From positions 1 through 64,000 of the forward strand of contig NZ_JAHUWJ010000028.1 of NCBI RefSeq assembly GCF_019219075.1: DNA of 64,000 nt. The letters run 5' to 3'. The position numbers and the translations under genes are program-made. Below the pieces are notes generated by a model. That model was given only the letters and a program-made list of their open reading frames with translations. It was not told the origin of the DNA and ran no database searches. Source of the stretch: Chitinophaga sp. sic0106. GTDB lineage: Bacteria; Bacteroidota; Bacteroidia; Chitinophagales; Chitinophagaceae. Every line of letters starts with the position of its first letter. The stretch's first letter is position 1. Shown piece by piece: positions 38,901 through 46,272 of the stretch.

Positions 38901-39385
38901 CCGTCGGAGAGGGTGGCCGTGTTGGTGCCACGCACCAGGATGGTGGCGCCGGGTATAGGCTTACCACTTTCGTCGTGAACGCGGCCTTTCAGCGGCTGAT
39001 CTGACTGGGCAACGGAATGGTCGCCACCGGCTTTGCGCTGGCGGATGATTACCGTGTTTTCCATGATTTCAAACTCCAGTGGTGCATCCTTCAAACAGGC
39101 TGACAGTGCATCTTGCAGGGAGGTTTGCTTAAAATCTACGTTGATGCGTTTCTGTTGGCGTACAACCTGCAGGTTGTACACGAAATAATAGTTGGTTTGT
39201 TTTTTAAACGACTTAAAAACTTCGTCCAGTGATACGTTCTGGGCTTTCATGGTTACGCGTTGTGCATACGTGCCGGCGCTTAAAAGCAGGCAGATCAACA
39301 GTGTGAAGGCAAACGGAAATTTGCAGACGTAATGCCAGGGCATACGTCTGGGCTTCACGGCTTTGTGCAAAGCAGTCGAATTCAT
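35948..39385 (-). CDS. SusC-type TonB-dependent receptor with STN signalling domain
   Basis: The 1145-residue protein has a signal segment (about 24-42), an STN domain (about 45-115; VTMKAQNVSLDEVFKSFKKQ), a carboxypeptidase-like domain (about 127-200), a plug (NEVVVTTGLFKRPVENFTG; MTILKDAVATSAYGSRAANGV) and a barrel ending NINFNLTTTF. The STN domain links it to the FecR/sigma pair encoded just upstream on the same strand. A stable hairpin lies in the 140-bp leader. The ligand is unknown; the tandem TlpA genes hint at a thiol-containing or peptide substrate, which is inference. Confidence 0.95.
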   Translation of the reverse strand: MNSTALHKAVKPRRMPWHYVCKFPFAFTLLICLLLSAGTYAQRVTMKAQNVSLDEVFKSFKKQTNYYFVYNLQVVRQQKRINVDFKQTSLQDALSACLKDAPLEFEIMENTVIIRQRKAGGDHSVAQSDQPLKGRVHDESGKPIPGATILVRGTNTATLSDGTGNFQFRNVPNGAWLVVSSIGYEKRELAVNGRTDIGNIALLTAVENINEVVVTTGLFKRPVENFTGVATSVTGEQMRTVNSMSVFDALKVFDPAMRIPDNVQFGSDPNRLPQISLRGTNNFPVQGASSGVPASGADFMSAYQTNPSMPLFILDGFEVSLQKIYDLDINRIERMTILKDAVATSAYGSRAANGVIVVDTKQPKPGKLTVNYSATLQVTAPDLTPYHLVNAADKLEVERLSGRYIGSNANYQQFYDELYSKRRSAIEEGVNTYWLSQPVQTGVGTRQSLYVEGGDQYLRYAVNFGYTNNRGVMIGSGRKTYEGGMMLSYRRKNVLVRNQLTVTGNRSDESPYGAYSQYTRLNPYWTPYDSNGRVQKQLDYLTTPGYAGGTRVANPLYDASLGTSNYAKYFGITNNTFLEWRLHNGLKFTGKLGIVNQTDQSDKFLPADHTAFINVVDYGSQAYLERGSYDKTNGSFFSFDASATLDYNKTIGDGLFFATIGAGAAEQTSRASGMSVRGFPNTNLDEIFLGNTYLRNSRPSGKNDITRRTSMFSSLNYTYDRRYMADFSFNMDGSTQFGADNRFAPFWALGLGWNLHEEAFMSAMKGSIIDRLKLRGGVGTTGSQTFSPYMATSTYSYNTNRDYLGMLGANLLSYGNPNLRWQQTMKKNIGMDVSLLRERVIIRLDAYLETTNDLLLDINTPPSVGVSSYKENIGKLQNRGLEGNINVFLIKNDKKSTFWSVFVNGIHNKNEIKEISNSLQKMNANNDKTDNNLQTKPQLRFEEGQSVNAIWAVRSAGIDPGTGKEIYINKAGARTYIWNAADKVIVGDALPDVSGNVGTNVSWRGIQLGVYCSYQYGGKMYNQTLADRVENADIRFNVDERVLLGRWKNPGDYTYFKGLTDLDGFSVTSPTLATSRFVQTNNFIEMESLSLGYQVPDKWTQRWHFKNTRLNLQMNNLFRLSTIQVERGLDYPFARNINFNLTTTF

Positions 39386-39409
39386 GGCTAGTGTTGGTTT
39401 AGGGCCATA

Positions 39410-39439
39410 CGATGCCTGATGCGGTGCCGCATAGCATCG
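39410..39439 (-). promoter_or_regulatory. stable hairpin in the fecR-susC gap
   Basis: CGATGC / GCATCG encloses ATGCGG-TG-CCGCAT, giving twelve pairs with a small internal loop, 24 bp before the susC start. No T-run follows. It may hide the ribosome site, stabilise the susC message or reduce expression relative to fecR. Confidence 0.5.
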
Positions 39440-39525
39440 GTAGACGGTAAAATGAATAGTGAAACGTTGGTTGGTGGATTGGCCTTATCCTCCTGGCCGG
39501 TTTCTGTTATGTTGGTTGATGGTTG

Positions 39526-40695
39526 TTAAATCTTTACTATCACCTTATTTCCCTGAATGATAAAATGAATGTTTCCTGTTTTTTCTAATAGCGCTAATAC
39601 TTCTGATAATTTTTTAGTCCGGGATATGGTGGCCGCCACTTCATATTTGGCGATATCTCCCTGGTATTCGACTGATGATATGTCGTACCAGCGTTGCAGC
39701 TGGATCATGATGTCCTTAATGTTGCCATAGAACTCGAACCGGCCTTCTTTCCAGGCGATGGTTTCACTGATATCCACGTTACGTACAGTTAAATCGCTGC
39801 CGGCAACGGATTGCTGGCCCGGTTCCAGTACTACACTTTTTTGGGGAGATGATACCTTAACGGCTCCAGAAACCAGTGTGGTGGCTATGTTTGGCTCGTC
39901 GGTATAGGCTTTCAGGTTAAAGCTGGTACCGAGTACCTGTACTTTTACATCTCCGGCATTTACCATAAAGGGTGCAGCTGCATTTTGAGCGATGTCGAAA
40001 TAGGCTTCACCGCTTACTTCCACTTCCCGTTTATCTTTCGCAAACGTAGCAGGAAAGCGTATTTGCGAGGATGCATTCAGGGTAACACTGCTGCCATCGG
40101 GAAGGGTTAATACAAACTGCCGGCCCCTGGAAGTACTGATGGTATGGTAGGTAATGTCAGTTTTCGTATTACCGTCAGGGTTATACGATACGGCGCCGTT
40201 CTGCATGCTTAGTCTAAGTCCATGGCTATTGACTGTGCTACCGTTGTGGAGGCTATCCAGCGAAATAGTGGTACCGTTAGCCAGGGTGAGCGTAGCGCTG
40301 CCTTTCACGGCTGCGATGTCATGATGGGTGGCTGGTTCTTCAACCGCGGTGCGGCTATTTTTTTGCCATAGGTATAAGCCGGCTGTGATGAGTACAGCAA
40401 TGGTGGCGGCTGCCGTCCAGCGTCTACCGGAGCGGAGTGCGCGAATTTTGGGAGCTGCAGCAGTTTCGTGTATACGAGTCCGTAGCCTTTCGAGGCTCTG
40501 ACGTCTACCTGACTCCTGATCCTCATTGCCCACAAAACTTTTTTCCCTGGCCGCAAGATCTATGGCGGCGGCCAGTAACGTGGCATTGGCGGGGTTTTCC
40601 AGCATTTCGTGAAATGTGGATAACTCCTGGGCGGATAAAGTATCCGTTAAATAGCCATCGAGTAATTGTTCAAAAGTTTTGTTCATGAAAGGCAA
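39526..40695 (-). CDS. FecR-family anti-sigma factor
   Basis: The 389-residue protein has an N-terminal anti-sigma region, a membrane segment (about 91-109, WTAAATIAVLITAGLYLW), a FecR domain (RGRQFVLTLPDGSSVTLNA; EVEVSGEAYFDIAQ; VLGTSFNLKAY) and a C-terminal DUF4974-like domain (WKEGRFEFYGNIKDIMIQL). It sits between the sigma gene and the STN-susC on one strand, the canonical order. It would hold the sigma factor until the receptor is engaged. Confidence 0.94.
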   Translation of the reverse strand: MPFMNKTFEQLLDGYLTDTLSAQELSTFHEMLENPANATLLAAAIDLAAREKSFVGNEDQESGRRQSLERLRTRIHETAAAPKIRALRSGRRWTAAATIAVLITAGLYLWQKNSRTAVEEPATHHDIAAVKGSATLTLANGTTISLDSLHNGSTVNSHGLRLSMQNGAVSYNPDGNTKTDITYHTISTSRGRQFVLTLPDGSSVTLNASSQIRFPATFAKDKREVEVSGEAYFDIAQNAAAPFMVNAGDVKVQVLGTSFNLKAYTDEPNIATTLVSGAVKVSSPQKSVVLEPGQQSVAGSDLTVRNVDISETIAWKEGRFEFYGNIKDIMIQLQRWYDISSVEYQGDIAKYEVAATISRTKKLSEVLALLEKTGNIHFIIQGNKVIVKI

Positions 40696-40765
40696 TGATT
40701 TTGGTTTGGCCTTTATACTACCACGCAGTAATCAGGCTATAGTCCCGAAAAAAAGTGAAATATTT

Positions 40766-41362
40766 TTAAAAAATCTGGAAAGCCCTTATCAGCAAAGGGA
40801 TGCCGGTCCAGTATAAATAACCGTTGCGGTGCAAATAGGTCCGGATGGCGTTAAGCGCAATGGTGATGGTATTGGCCACTGTTTTTTTGGAAAGCCCGGT
40901 TTGTGCGGCAATCGCTTCGTGACTGAGGCCTTCGTCGCGACTCATGGCAAAAATCTGTTGCTGCTTCTGCGGCAGGCTGGCCAGGGCCGAGCTGATGACG
41001 GCCGAGGTTTCTGTAATGGAGGCTGCCGGCAGCTCTTGTGCCAACAGGGTCCCTGTCATATATTGTTGCAATTGTTTCTGCCGGGTAGCATCCTTGCGGA
41101 GATGGCTGATGATTTCATTGCGTACCATCACCATCAGGTAGGGGGTAAATTCTTTTATTTCCGTTAGCTGCGTGCGTTTGAGCCAGAGCTTAATAAAAAC
41201 TTCCTGGATAATATCCTCGGCCATGGCGGGAGATTTCAGAAATGCCAGGGCCAGGGAGTACACCTCATTCCAGTAGTGCTGGTGGATTTGGGCGAAGGCC
41301 GTTTCATCCCCATCGGCAGTCCTTACCAGCAGTTCACCTATGCTTATATTTTCATCCCTCAT
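40766..41362 (-). CDS. ECF RNA polymerase sigma factor
   Basis: The 198-residue protein has region 2 (about 25-92, with EDIIQEVFIKLWLKR) and region 4 (about 130-180, LPQKQQQIFAMSRDEGLSHEAIAAQ). It is the first gene of a sigma, fecR, susC, susD, DUF4843, PKD-like, TlpA, TlpA unit. The C-terminal hydrophobic stretch (YLYWTGIPLLIRAFQIF) is longer than in the other sigma factor here. Confidence 0.94.
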   Translation of the reverse strand: MRDENISIGELLVRTADGDETAFAQIHQHYWNEVYSLALAFLKSPAMAEDIIQEVFIKLWLKRTQLTEIKEFTPYLMVMVRNEIISHLRKDATRQKQLQQYMTGTLLAQELPAASITETSAVISSALASLPQKQQQIFAMSRDEGLSHEAIAAQTGLSKKTVANTITIALNAIRTYLHRNGYLYWTGIPLLIRAFQIF

Positions 41363-41434
41363 CCTGATCTTGGTTGTGTCCGTGGTAAAATAAGAAAAAA
41401 AATAGGTTTTAGGGAGATGGGAATGCTGCTGGCA

Positions 41435-42049
41435 CTATCTTTTGCAGATCACCAAATAGAAGGGATAGCTTTCTGTGATGTCCCTGATTTCTGTTAATCC
41501 GTATCCGCTAAATTCTGCTGTTACTGCTTCTTTATCGTAAAAGTACATGTTGATACCGCCAAACATTTCGTATCGGTCTTTGCTGATATACTGGCCTTTG
41601 CCGTAGGTCTGTGCTTCTTTGGTGATCATGGTAAACACCATATGACCGTTATCTGACAGCTGATTATAGCAATCGCTGATCAGTTTTTTTCTTTCTGTTT
41701 CATTCAGGAGATGGATGAGTGCATAGCAGAATATGCCATCGAACATTTTTGTATCGAAAGGCATATCCGTTACGGAACCGTGGTATATTGGCAAGTTGCC
41801 GCCAAAATGTTTATGTGCTATGTCGATAGCGGTTTGCGATATCTCTATACCTGTTACCTGCATGCCATTTTCGAGGAATGGCTGTGCGTTGCGGCCGTAG
41901 CCGATACCGGGAATGAGTACGGACTTTACGTTATTTTGAATAAAGTAGTCTTTAGTGACCATGGCAGAATGGGCGGGTGTGAAGCCCCACATTTCTTGTT
42001 TTTGGGAGAAGGCAGCTTCCCAGAATTCGGGTGTTCCGTGGTTGGTCAT
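41435..42049 (-). CDS. SAM-dependent methyltransferase, TehB/UbiE-like
   Basis: The ATG at 42049 gives MTNHGTPEFW and a roughly 204-residue class I methyltransferase. Motif I is VLIPGIGYGRN (about residue 44), followed by an acidic residue at the end of beta-2 (VTGIEIS), the VTDMPFDTKMFDGIFCYALIHLL core and a C-terminal YPFYLVICKR strand. It resembles small-molecule methyltransferases related to TehB. Substrate unknown. It ends 72 bp after the sigma gene start and is a separate unit. Confidence 0.85.
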   Translation of the reverse strand: MTNHGTPEFWEAAFSQKQEMWGFTPAHSAMVTKDYFIQNNVKSVLIPGIGYGRNAQPFLENGMQVTGIEISQTAIDIAHKHFGGNLPIYHGSVTDMPFDTKMFDGIFCYALIHLLNETERKKLISDCYNQLSDNGHMVFTMITKEAQTYGKGQYISKDRYEMFGGINMYFYDKEAVTAEFSGYGLTEIRDITESYPFYLVICKR

Positions 42050-42153
42050 GGTGAAAATTTGCAACAAAGTTACAAAAAATGGGGTTTCGCTGGATTATTC
42101 GCCACATAGGATGCGGTGAATAATGCTTATATTCACCGCATAATTTGCGTAGA

Positions 42154-43266
42154 ATGTCTATCTATCAATTGCAGCAGTGGCCGGAATTCACCTGGGACAG
42201 CGAGCAGATAAGCGCGCTGCTAGGGGAAGTGCGCCATAAGCAGGGCAGATTGTTAGGGCAAATGGAGCACCTGGGCTTTCCGTTACAGGAAGAAGCGTTA
42301 TTGCTTACTCTGACTGCGGATGTCCTTAAGTCCAGTGAAATAGAGGGAGAGATCTTAGATGCCGACCAGGTACGTTCTTCCATTGCCCGGCGGCTGGGAA
42401 TAGAAATAGGCGGGTTGGTGCCATCCGACAGAGATGTGGAGGGTGTGGTGGAGATGATGCTGGATGCTACGCAACATTACGATAAGCCGTTGGGGGAACA
42501 GCGACTTTTCGGCTGGCATGCATCCTTATTTCCGACGGGTTATAGTGGCATACATAGAATAGTGGTTGGCTCCTGGCGGGATAATACCAAAGATGATCCA
42601 ATGCAGGTGGTATCAGGTGGTATGGGGCGTGAAAAAGTCCACTTCCAGGCTCCTGACTCCGAAGTACTTCAGCAGGAAATGGATCGTTTTTTAACCTGGT
42701 TTAATAGGAATGAAACAATCGACCCTGTAGTGAAAGCGGCGATTGCTCACCTCTGGTTTGTAACTTTGCATCCTTTTGATGATGGCAATGGTCGTATAGC
42801 CCGTGCAATCACGGATATGCAGTTAGCCCGTGCTGATAAAAGTCCGCAGAGGTTTTATAGTATGTCGGCTCAGATCAGGATTGAACGTAAGGAATATTAT
42901 CATATCCTGGAGCGCACCCAGAAAGACTCACTGGATATTACCGGGTGGCTTATGTGGTTTCTATCCTGTCTGGATCGCGCAGTGAGCGGTTCGGATAAGA
43001 TTCTGGCTACTGTTATCCGCAAAGCTAAATTCTGGGATAACCCACAGACACAAACGTTAAATGACCGGCAGAAACTGATGCTGAATAAGCTCTTTGATGG
43101 TTTTCACGGAAAGTTGACCTCTTCGAAATGGGCTGTCATCACTAGAACCTCACAGGATACGGCTATCAGAGATATACAGGATTTGATGGAGCGGGGATTG
43201 CTGGTGAGAGAGGAAGCAGGAGGGAGGAGTACGAGTTATGTGTTGCGGGAGGAGAGAATTAATTAA
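42154..43266 (+). CDS. Fic-family protein with N-terminal DUF4172 domain
   Basis: The start at ATG 42154 (MSIYQLQQWPEF) is preferred over TTG 42145. The 370-residue protein has a DUF4172 N-terminus (PEFTWDSEQISALLGEVRHKQG), a class II inhibitory helix with SSEIEGE near residue 60, the Fic motif HPFDDGNGR near residue 207 and a C-terminal winged helix. Fic enzymes attach AMP or related groups to protein hydroxyls; the intact SxxxEG motif suggests an auto-inhibited AMP-transferase/de-AMPylase. The target is unknown. It precedes the ATP-grasp gene by 14 bp on the same strand. Confidence 0.92.
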   Translation: MSIYQLQQWPEFTWDSEQISALLGEVRHKQGRLLGQMEHLGFPLQEEALLLTLTADVLKSSEIEGEILDADQVRSSIARRLGIEIGGLVPSDRDVEGVVEMMLDATQHYDKPLGEQRLFGWHASLFPTGYSGIHRIVVGSWRDNTKDDPMQVVSGGMGREKVHFQAPDSEVLQQEMDRFLTWFNRNETIDPVVKAAIAHLWFVTLHPFDDGNGRIARAITDMQLARADKSPQRFYSMSAQIRIERKEYYHILERTQKDSLDITGWLMWFLSCLDRAVSGSDKILATVIRKAKFWDNPQTQTLNDRQKLMLNKLFDGFHGKLTSSKWAVITRTSQDTAIRDIQDLMERGLLVREEAGGRSTSYVLREERIN

Positions 43267-43280
43267 ATACGATTGAACCT

Positions 43281-44090
43281 ATGAACAAGTTTTCTTCCAT
43301 TCAATGGGTGGTACAACGCAACCTGACAAGTATTACCGACTTCAATGAATTAGCTGCGGCATGTGAAAAATTGGAAATTCCATTTGTGCATGTTGATATC
43401 ATTCCATTCACGACAACACTTCCTGCTATTGATACGACTCGCCACTCAATTATTTATGGTTCCACTACTTTTAATAGAATGGCAGAGCAGCATGCAGGGT
43501 TAAAAAAGGGCTACTTCTTTGATCCAGACAGGTTTTCGATCGAGAACTATATGGAGCGCTGGGGTGCACATATGCTGAATTTCGGTGCTGAAATTTCTTC
43601 ATTTAGGTCCCTGATGGAGAATAGTAGCTACGCACCTGAAAAACAATTATTTATTCGACCAAATGATGATGATAAGTCTTTTGCCGGCGAAGTAAAATAT
43701 TATAGTGAAATTGCATCTTGGTATACCGCACTCACAAACCTGGAGAATACTCCACTTACACCTGATACCAAAATAGTTGTTTCTGAGCCTTATAGCATTC
43801 AATCTGAATGGCGACTTTGGATTGTGAATAAAAATGTGGTAGCGGCCTCCAAATACAGGCAGCATTTCAGGCTTGTGAAAGAGCGGGGGTGTCCTAATGC
43901 TGTAATAGAGTTTGCTTTGGCACGCTGTGCGGAATATACTCCGCATGATGTATTTGTAATGGATGTTTGTTATTCAGGAGATGCTTATTACATAGTAGAG
44001 TGCGGATGTTTGAACGGAGCTGGTTTTTATAAAGCGAATATTGAGGATATAGTAAAGAGTGTATCGTCGTATTTTGTGCAAATCTTGTAA
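43281..44090 (+). CDS. ATP-grasp (DUF4343-like) protein
   Basis: The 269-residue protein has ATP-grasp-like features: FIRPNDDDKSFAGEV (about 125-139), EWRLWIVNKNVVAASKYR (about 178-195) and the metal-binding end DVFVMDVCYSGDAYYIVECG with N-G-A-G-F. This matches the DUF4343 ATP-grasp group, often found near defence or phage genes. It is 14 bp downstream of the Fic gene, so the pair may be cotranscribed. The reaction would join a carboxylate to an amine or thiol; the substrate is not known. Confidence 0.72.
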   Translation: MNKFSSIQWVVQRNLTSITDFNELAAACEKLEIPFVHVDIIPFTTTLPAIDTTRHSIIYGSTTFNRMAEQHAGLKKGYFFDPDRFSIENYMERWGAHMLNFGAEISSFRSLMENSSYAPEKQLFIRPNDDDKSFAGEVKYYSEIASWYTALTNLENTPLTPDTKIVVSEPYSIQSEWRLWIVNKNVVAASKYRQHFRLVKERGCPNAVIEFALARCAEYTPHDVFVMDVCYSGDAYYIVECGCLNGAGFYKANIEDIVKSVSSYFVQIL

Positions 44091-44092
44091 TG

Positions 44093-45019
44093 CTACATAG
44101 GATTATCCAACAACTCTTTTAAATCTACAGTTATCTGGAATAACCTACTTGCTCCTTTATCGTCATCAGCCACCATGTGTAATGTCCATCTGTTATCAGT
44201 TATGTTTGAAATACAAATCCCTTCTACTTTTTCACCTTTGAATGCGTGATCAACATCGGACAAATTAATCACTCCATCTAATGATATTTCCTTGTCATTT
44301 ATTTTTTGACTAATGTTGTTAATCCAGGCGAAATAACTATCGCCAATAACACCATCATCATAGGCGTTGCTGGTAGCCTCGCTTGAAAGGATAACGAATA
44401 AGATATCTTCTTTTTCTGCATAGCACAGTTCAGATACGCCGGCAAAGTTTGCTAATGGGAGTTTAAGAATTGAGATACCGATTGGTGCAGTTTCCTGTTG
44501 GGCTAAGAAGTCTGCGGTGGTGGTGATAAAGTGATTAACCGTATTAGCCTCATTGCCACGATTGCTGAGTACTAAACGATTTCCAAGAACGGCTGCACCT
44601 TCAATGTTTATTTCTGGAATCTGGTGCAGGCGTTTTATGAAAGTAGCATAGGATGTTTGAAGTGGTTTACTGCTGCCAACAGGCAGGTTTACCGAAACCG
44701 CTATTTCACGTTCTTTGGTTGCACCCGAGCCCAGTGCTAAAAGAGTATCGTTAATAATAACTGAGGTTTCAAGGTCTGGCTTTTGTGCTTTAGGGATACG
44801 TTTTCCATCATAACTAAATAGCTTTACGGTATTGACTTCGTTGTAATTACTATCTAAAACCAGGAGTTCATTTGCATCATCACCGATGATATAGAGAAGG
44901 CCATCATGGTAATTGATGGAGGAGCCGGAGGGGAAGTGGCTTAGCAGCAGGGTTTTGAGTAAGGTGATGATAGTTTTCAAAAACAGAAATTTTATGTTTG
45001 CAAAACTGATATCCTTCAC
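44093..45019 (-). CDS. probable beta-propeller protein (DUF6929-like)
   Basis: The 308-residue protein has repeated beta motifs spaced like propeller blades (SSINYHDGLLYIIGDDANELLVLD; INIEGAAVLGNRLVLSNRG; KGEKVEGICISN). It has no export signal that I trust; the first 30 residues are hydrophobic-basic (FLFLKTIITLLKTLLLSHF). I believe it belongs to a Bacteroidota DUF (possibly DUF6929), but cannot confirm this. It ends 2 bp from the convergent ATP-grasp gene. Confidence 0.55.
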   Translation of the reverse strand: MKDISFANIKFLFLKTIITLLKTLLLSHFPSGSSINYHDGLLYIIGDDANELLVLDSNYNEVNTVKLFSYDGKRIPKAQKPDLETSVIINDTLLALGSGATKEREIAVSVNLPVGSSKPLQTSYATFIKRLHQIPEINIEGAAVLGNRLVLSNRGNEANTVNHFITTTADFLAQQETAPIGISILKLPLANFAGVSELCYAEKEDILFVILSSEATSNAYDDGVIGDSYFAWINNISQKINDKEISLDGVINLSDVDHAFKGEKVEGICISNITDNRWTLHMVADDDKGASRLFQITVDLKELLDNPM

Positions 45020-45073
45020 GTTCCAGGAAGGATCGCGTGCTTCATTCCTTGAATATGCTCCATTAATTTACGA

Positions 45074-46117
45074 TCATTTCCTATTCTTCTCCTCCAATTC
45101 CAGGAGATATTTTTTTCTCCATAAGCCTCCGCCATACCCAGTCAGTTTCCCATCCGATCCAATCACTCTGTGACACGGAATCAATAATGAAATCCGATTC
45201 ATTCCATTCGCATTAGCAACAGCTCTTACGCTTTCCGGACTGTCAATTGTAATAGCTTGTTCCCGATATGACCTGGTTTGTCCGTATTTAATGGACTGTA
45301 GTGCTTTCCAAACTTTCTGTTGGAATTCAGTACCCGGTGTATCCAGTGGTACTGAAAATTCTTTTCTCTCTCCTTTAAAATATTCCGAAAGTTGGCTTTG
45401 CAATGTGTCAAAATGCGGATTGTTCCCTTGAACGATGGTGGCATTCAGCAATTTTGCAATTGATTTTAGTTCCGTTTCCAGCATCTTGCGATCGGTGAAT
45501 TCCAATAAACAAATACCTTTACTTGTAGCGCAGGCAATCATTGTTCCTAAAGGAGTTTCCAGCCGTGTCATATCAATAATATGCTGTTTTTTCCCATCCC
45601 TGGGGGAAACACCGAAGACACTTTTAAAGGTGTGGCCAAATCCACTTAGCGATTCAAATCCAGTATCAAATGCAGTATGGGTAACGCTTTCGCCTTCCTG
45701 TATTTTCTTAAATGCCGAATTAATCCTGAACATCCGCTGGTAGGCCTGAAAGGTAATTCCATGGTTTTTTAAAAACCATCTACGGATCTGACTGGGCTCA
45801 ATCCCTTTTTGCCGGAGGTCGTAATCTTTAAATTTTAAGGAGGGATTTTCAGAGAACTCGTTTATGACCTGTTGGAATTTTGCCGGGGTTTCATTCAAGG
45901 AAGCCAAAGGATTACATACCTTACATGCCCTGTAACCTTTTAACATACACTCCCTGGCAGTTTTTAAGAACTCTACATTTTCAAGTTTCGGCTTTCGTGC
46001 AGGACAGGAAGGTCTGCAAAAAATGCCGGTGGTTTTAACAGCAGTAAAAAATTGACCTTCAAAGGAAGTGTCCTTTTCGATAATTGCTTTGTACATTATT
46101 TCAGTGGTCAGGTTCAT
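45074..46117 (-). CDS. ada: Ada: methylphosphotriester/O6-methylguanine repair protein and regulator
   Basis: The 347-residue protein has the complete Ada layout. The N-terminal zinc domain has cysteines 34, 38, 65 and 68 (C34 being the methyl acceptor equivalent). An AraC-type helix-turn-helix follows (about 80-175), then a ribonuclease-like domain and the C-terminal methyltransferase with active site IPCHRV near cysteine 316. It removes methyl groups from DNA and activates adaptive-response genes. It stands alone, 54 bp upstream of the propeller gene on the same strand. This protein is the last typical housekeeping-like gene before the defence island. Confidence 0.95.
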   Translation of the reverse strand: MNLTTEIMYKAIIEKDTSFEGQFFTAVKTTGIFCRPSCPARKPKLENVEFLKTARECMLKGYRACKVCNPLASLNETPAKFQQVINEFSENPSLKFKDYDLRQKGIEPSQIRRWFLKNHGITFQAYQRMFRINSAFKKIQEGESVTHTAFDTGFESLSGFGHTFKSVFGVSPRDGKKQHIIDMTRLETPLGTMIACATSKGICLLEFTDRKMLETELKSIAKLLNATIVQGNNPHFDTLQSQLSEYFKGERKEFSVPLDTPGTEFQQKVWKALQSIKYGQTRSYREQAITIDSPESVRAVANANGMNRISLLIPCHRVIGSDGKLTGYGGGLWRKKYLLELEEKNRK

Positions 46118-46272
46118 TGCTTGCTAAGATTTAAATCTCAGATGGTAACTTTTACAAAAGTACCACTTAGCAACTTTTTGATGCAACCGAAAAATTGACA
46201 AGTATTTTTTGATAGTGATATTGCTGCTGTTTCTGCAACTGTTCGGGCCGCTAGGGTATAGAATAATTAATA

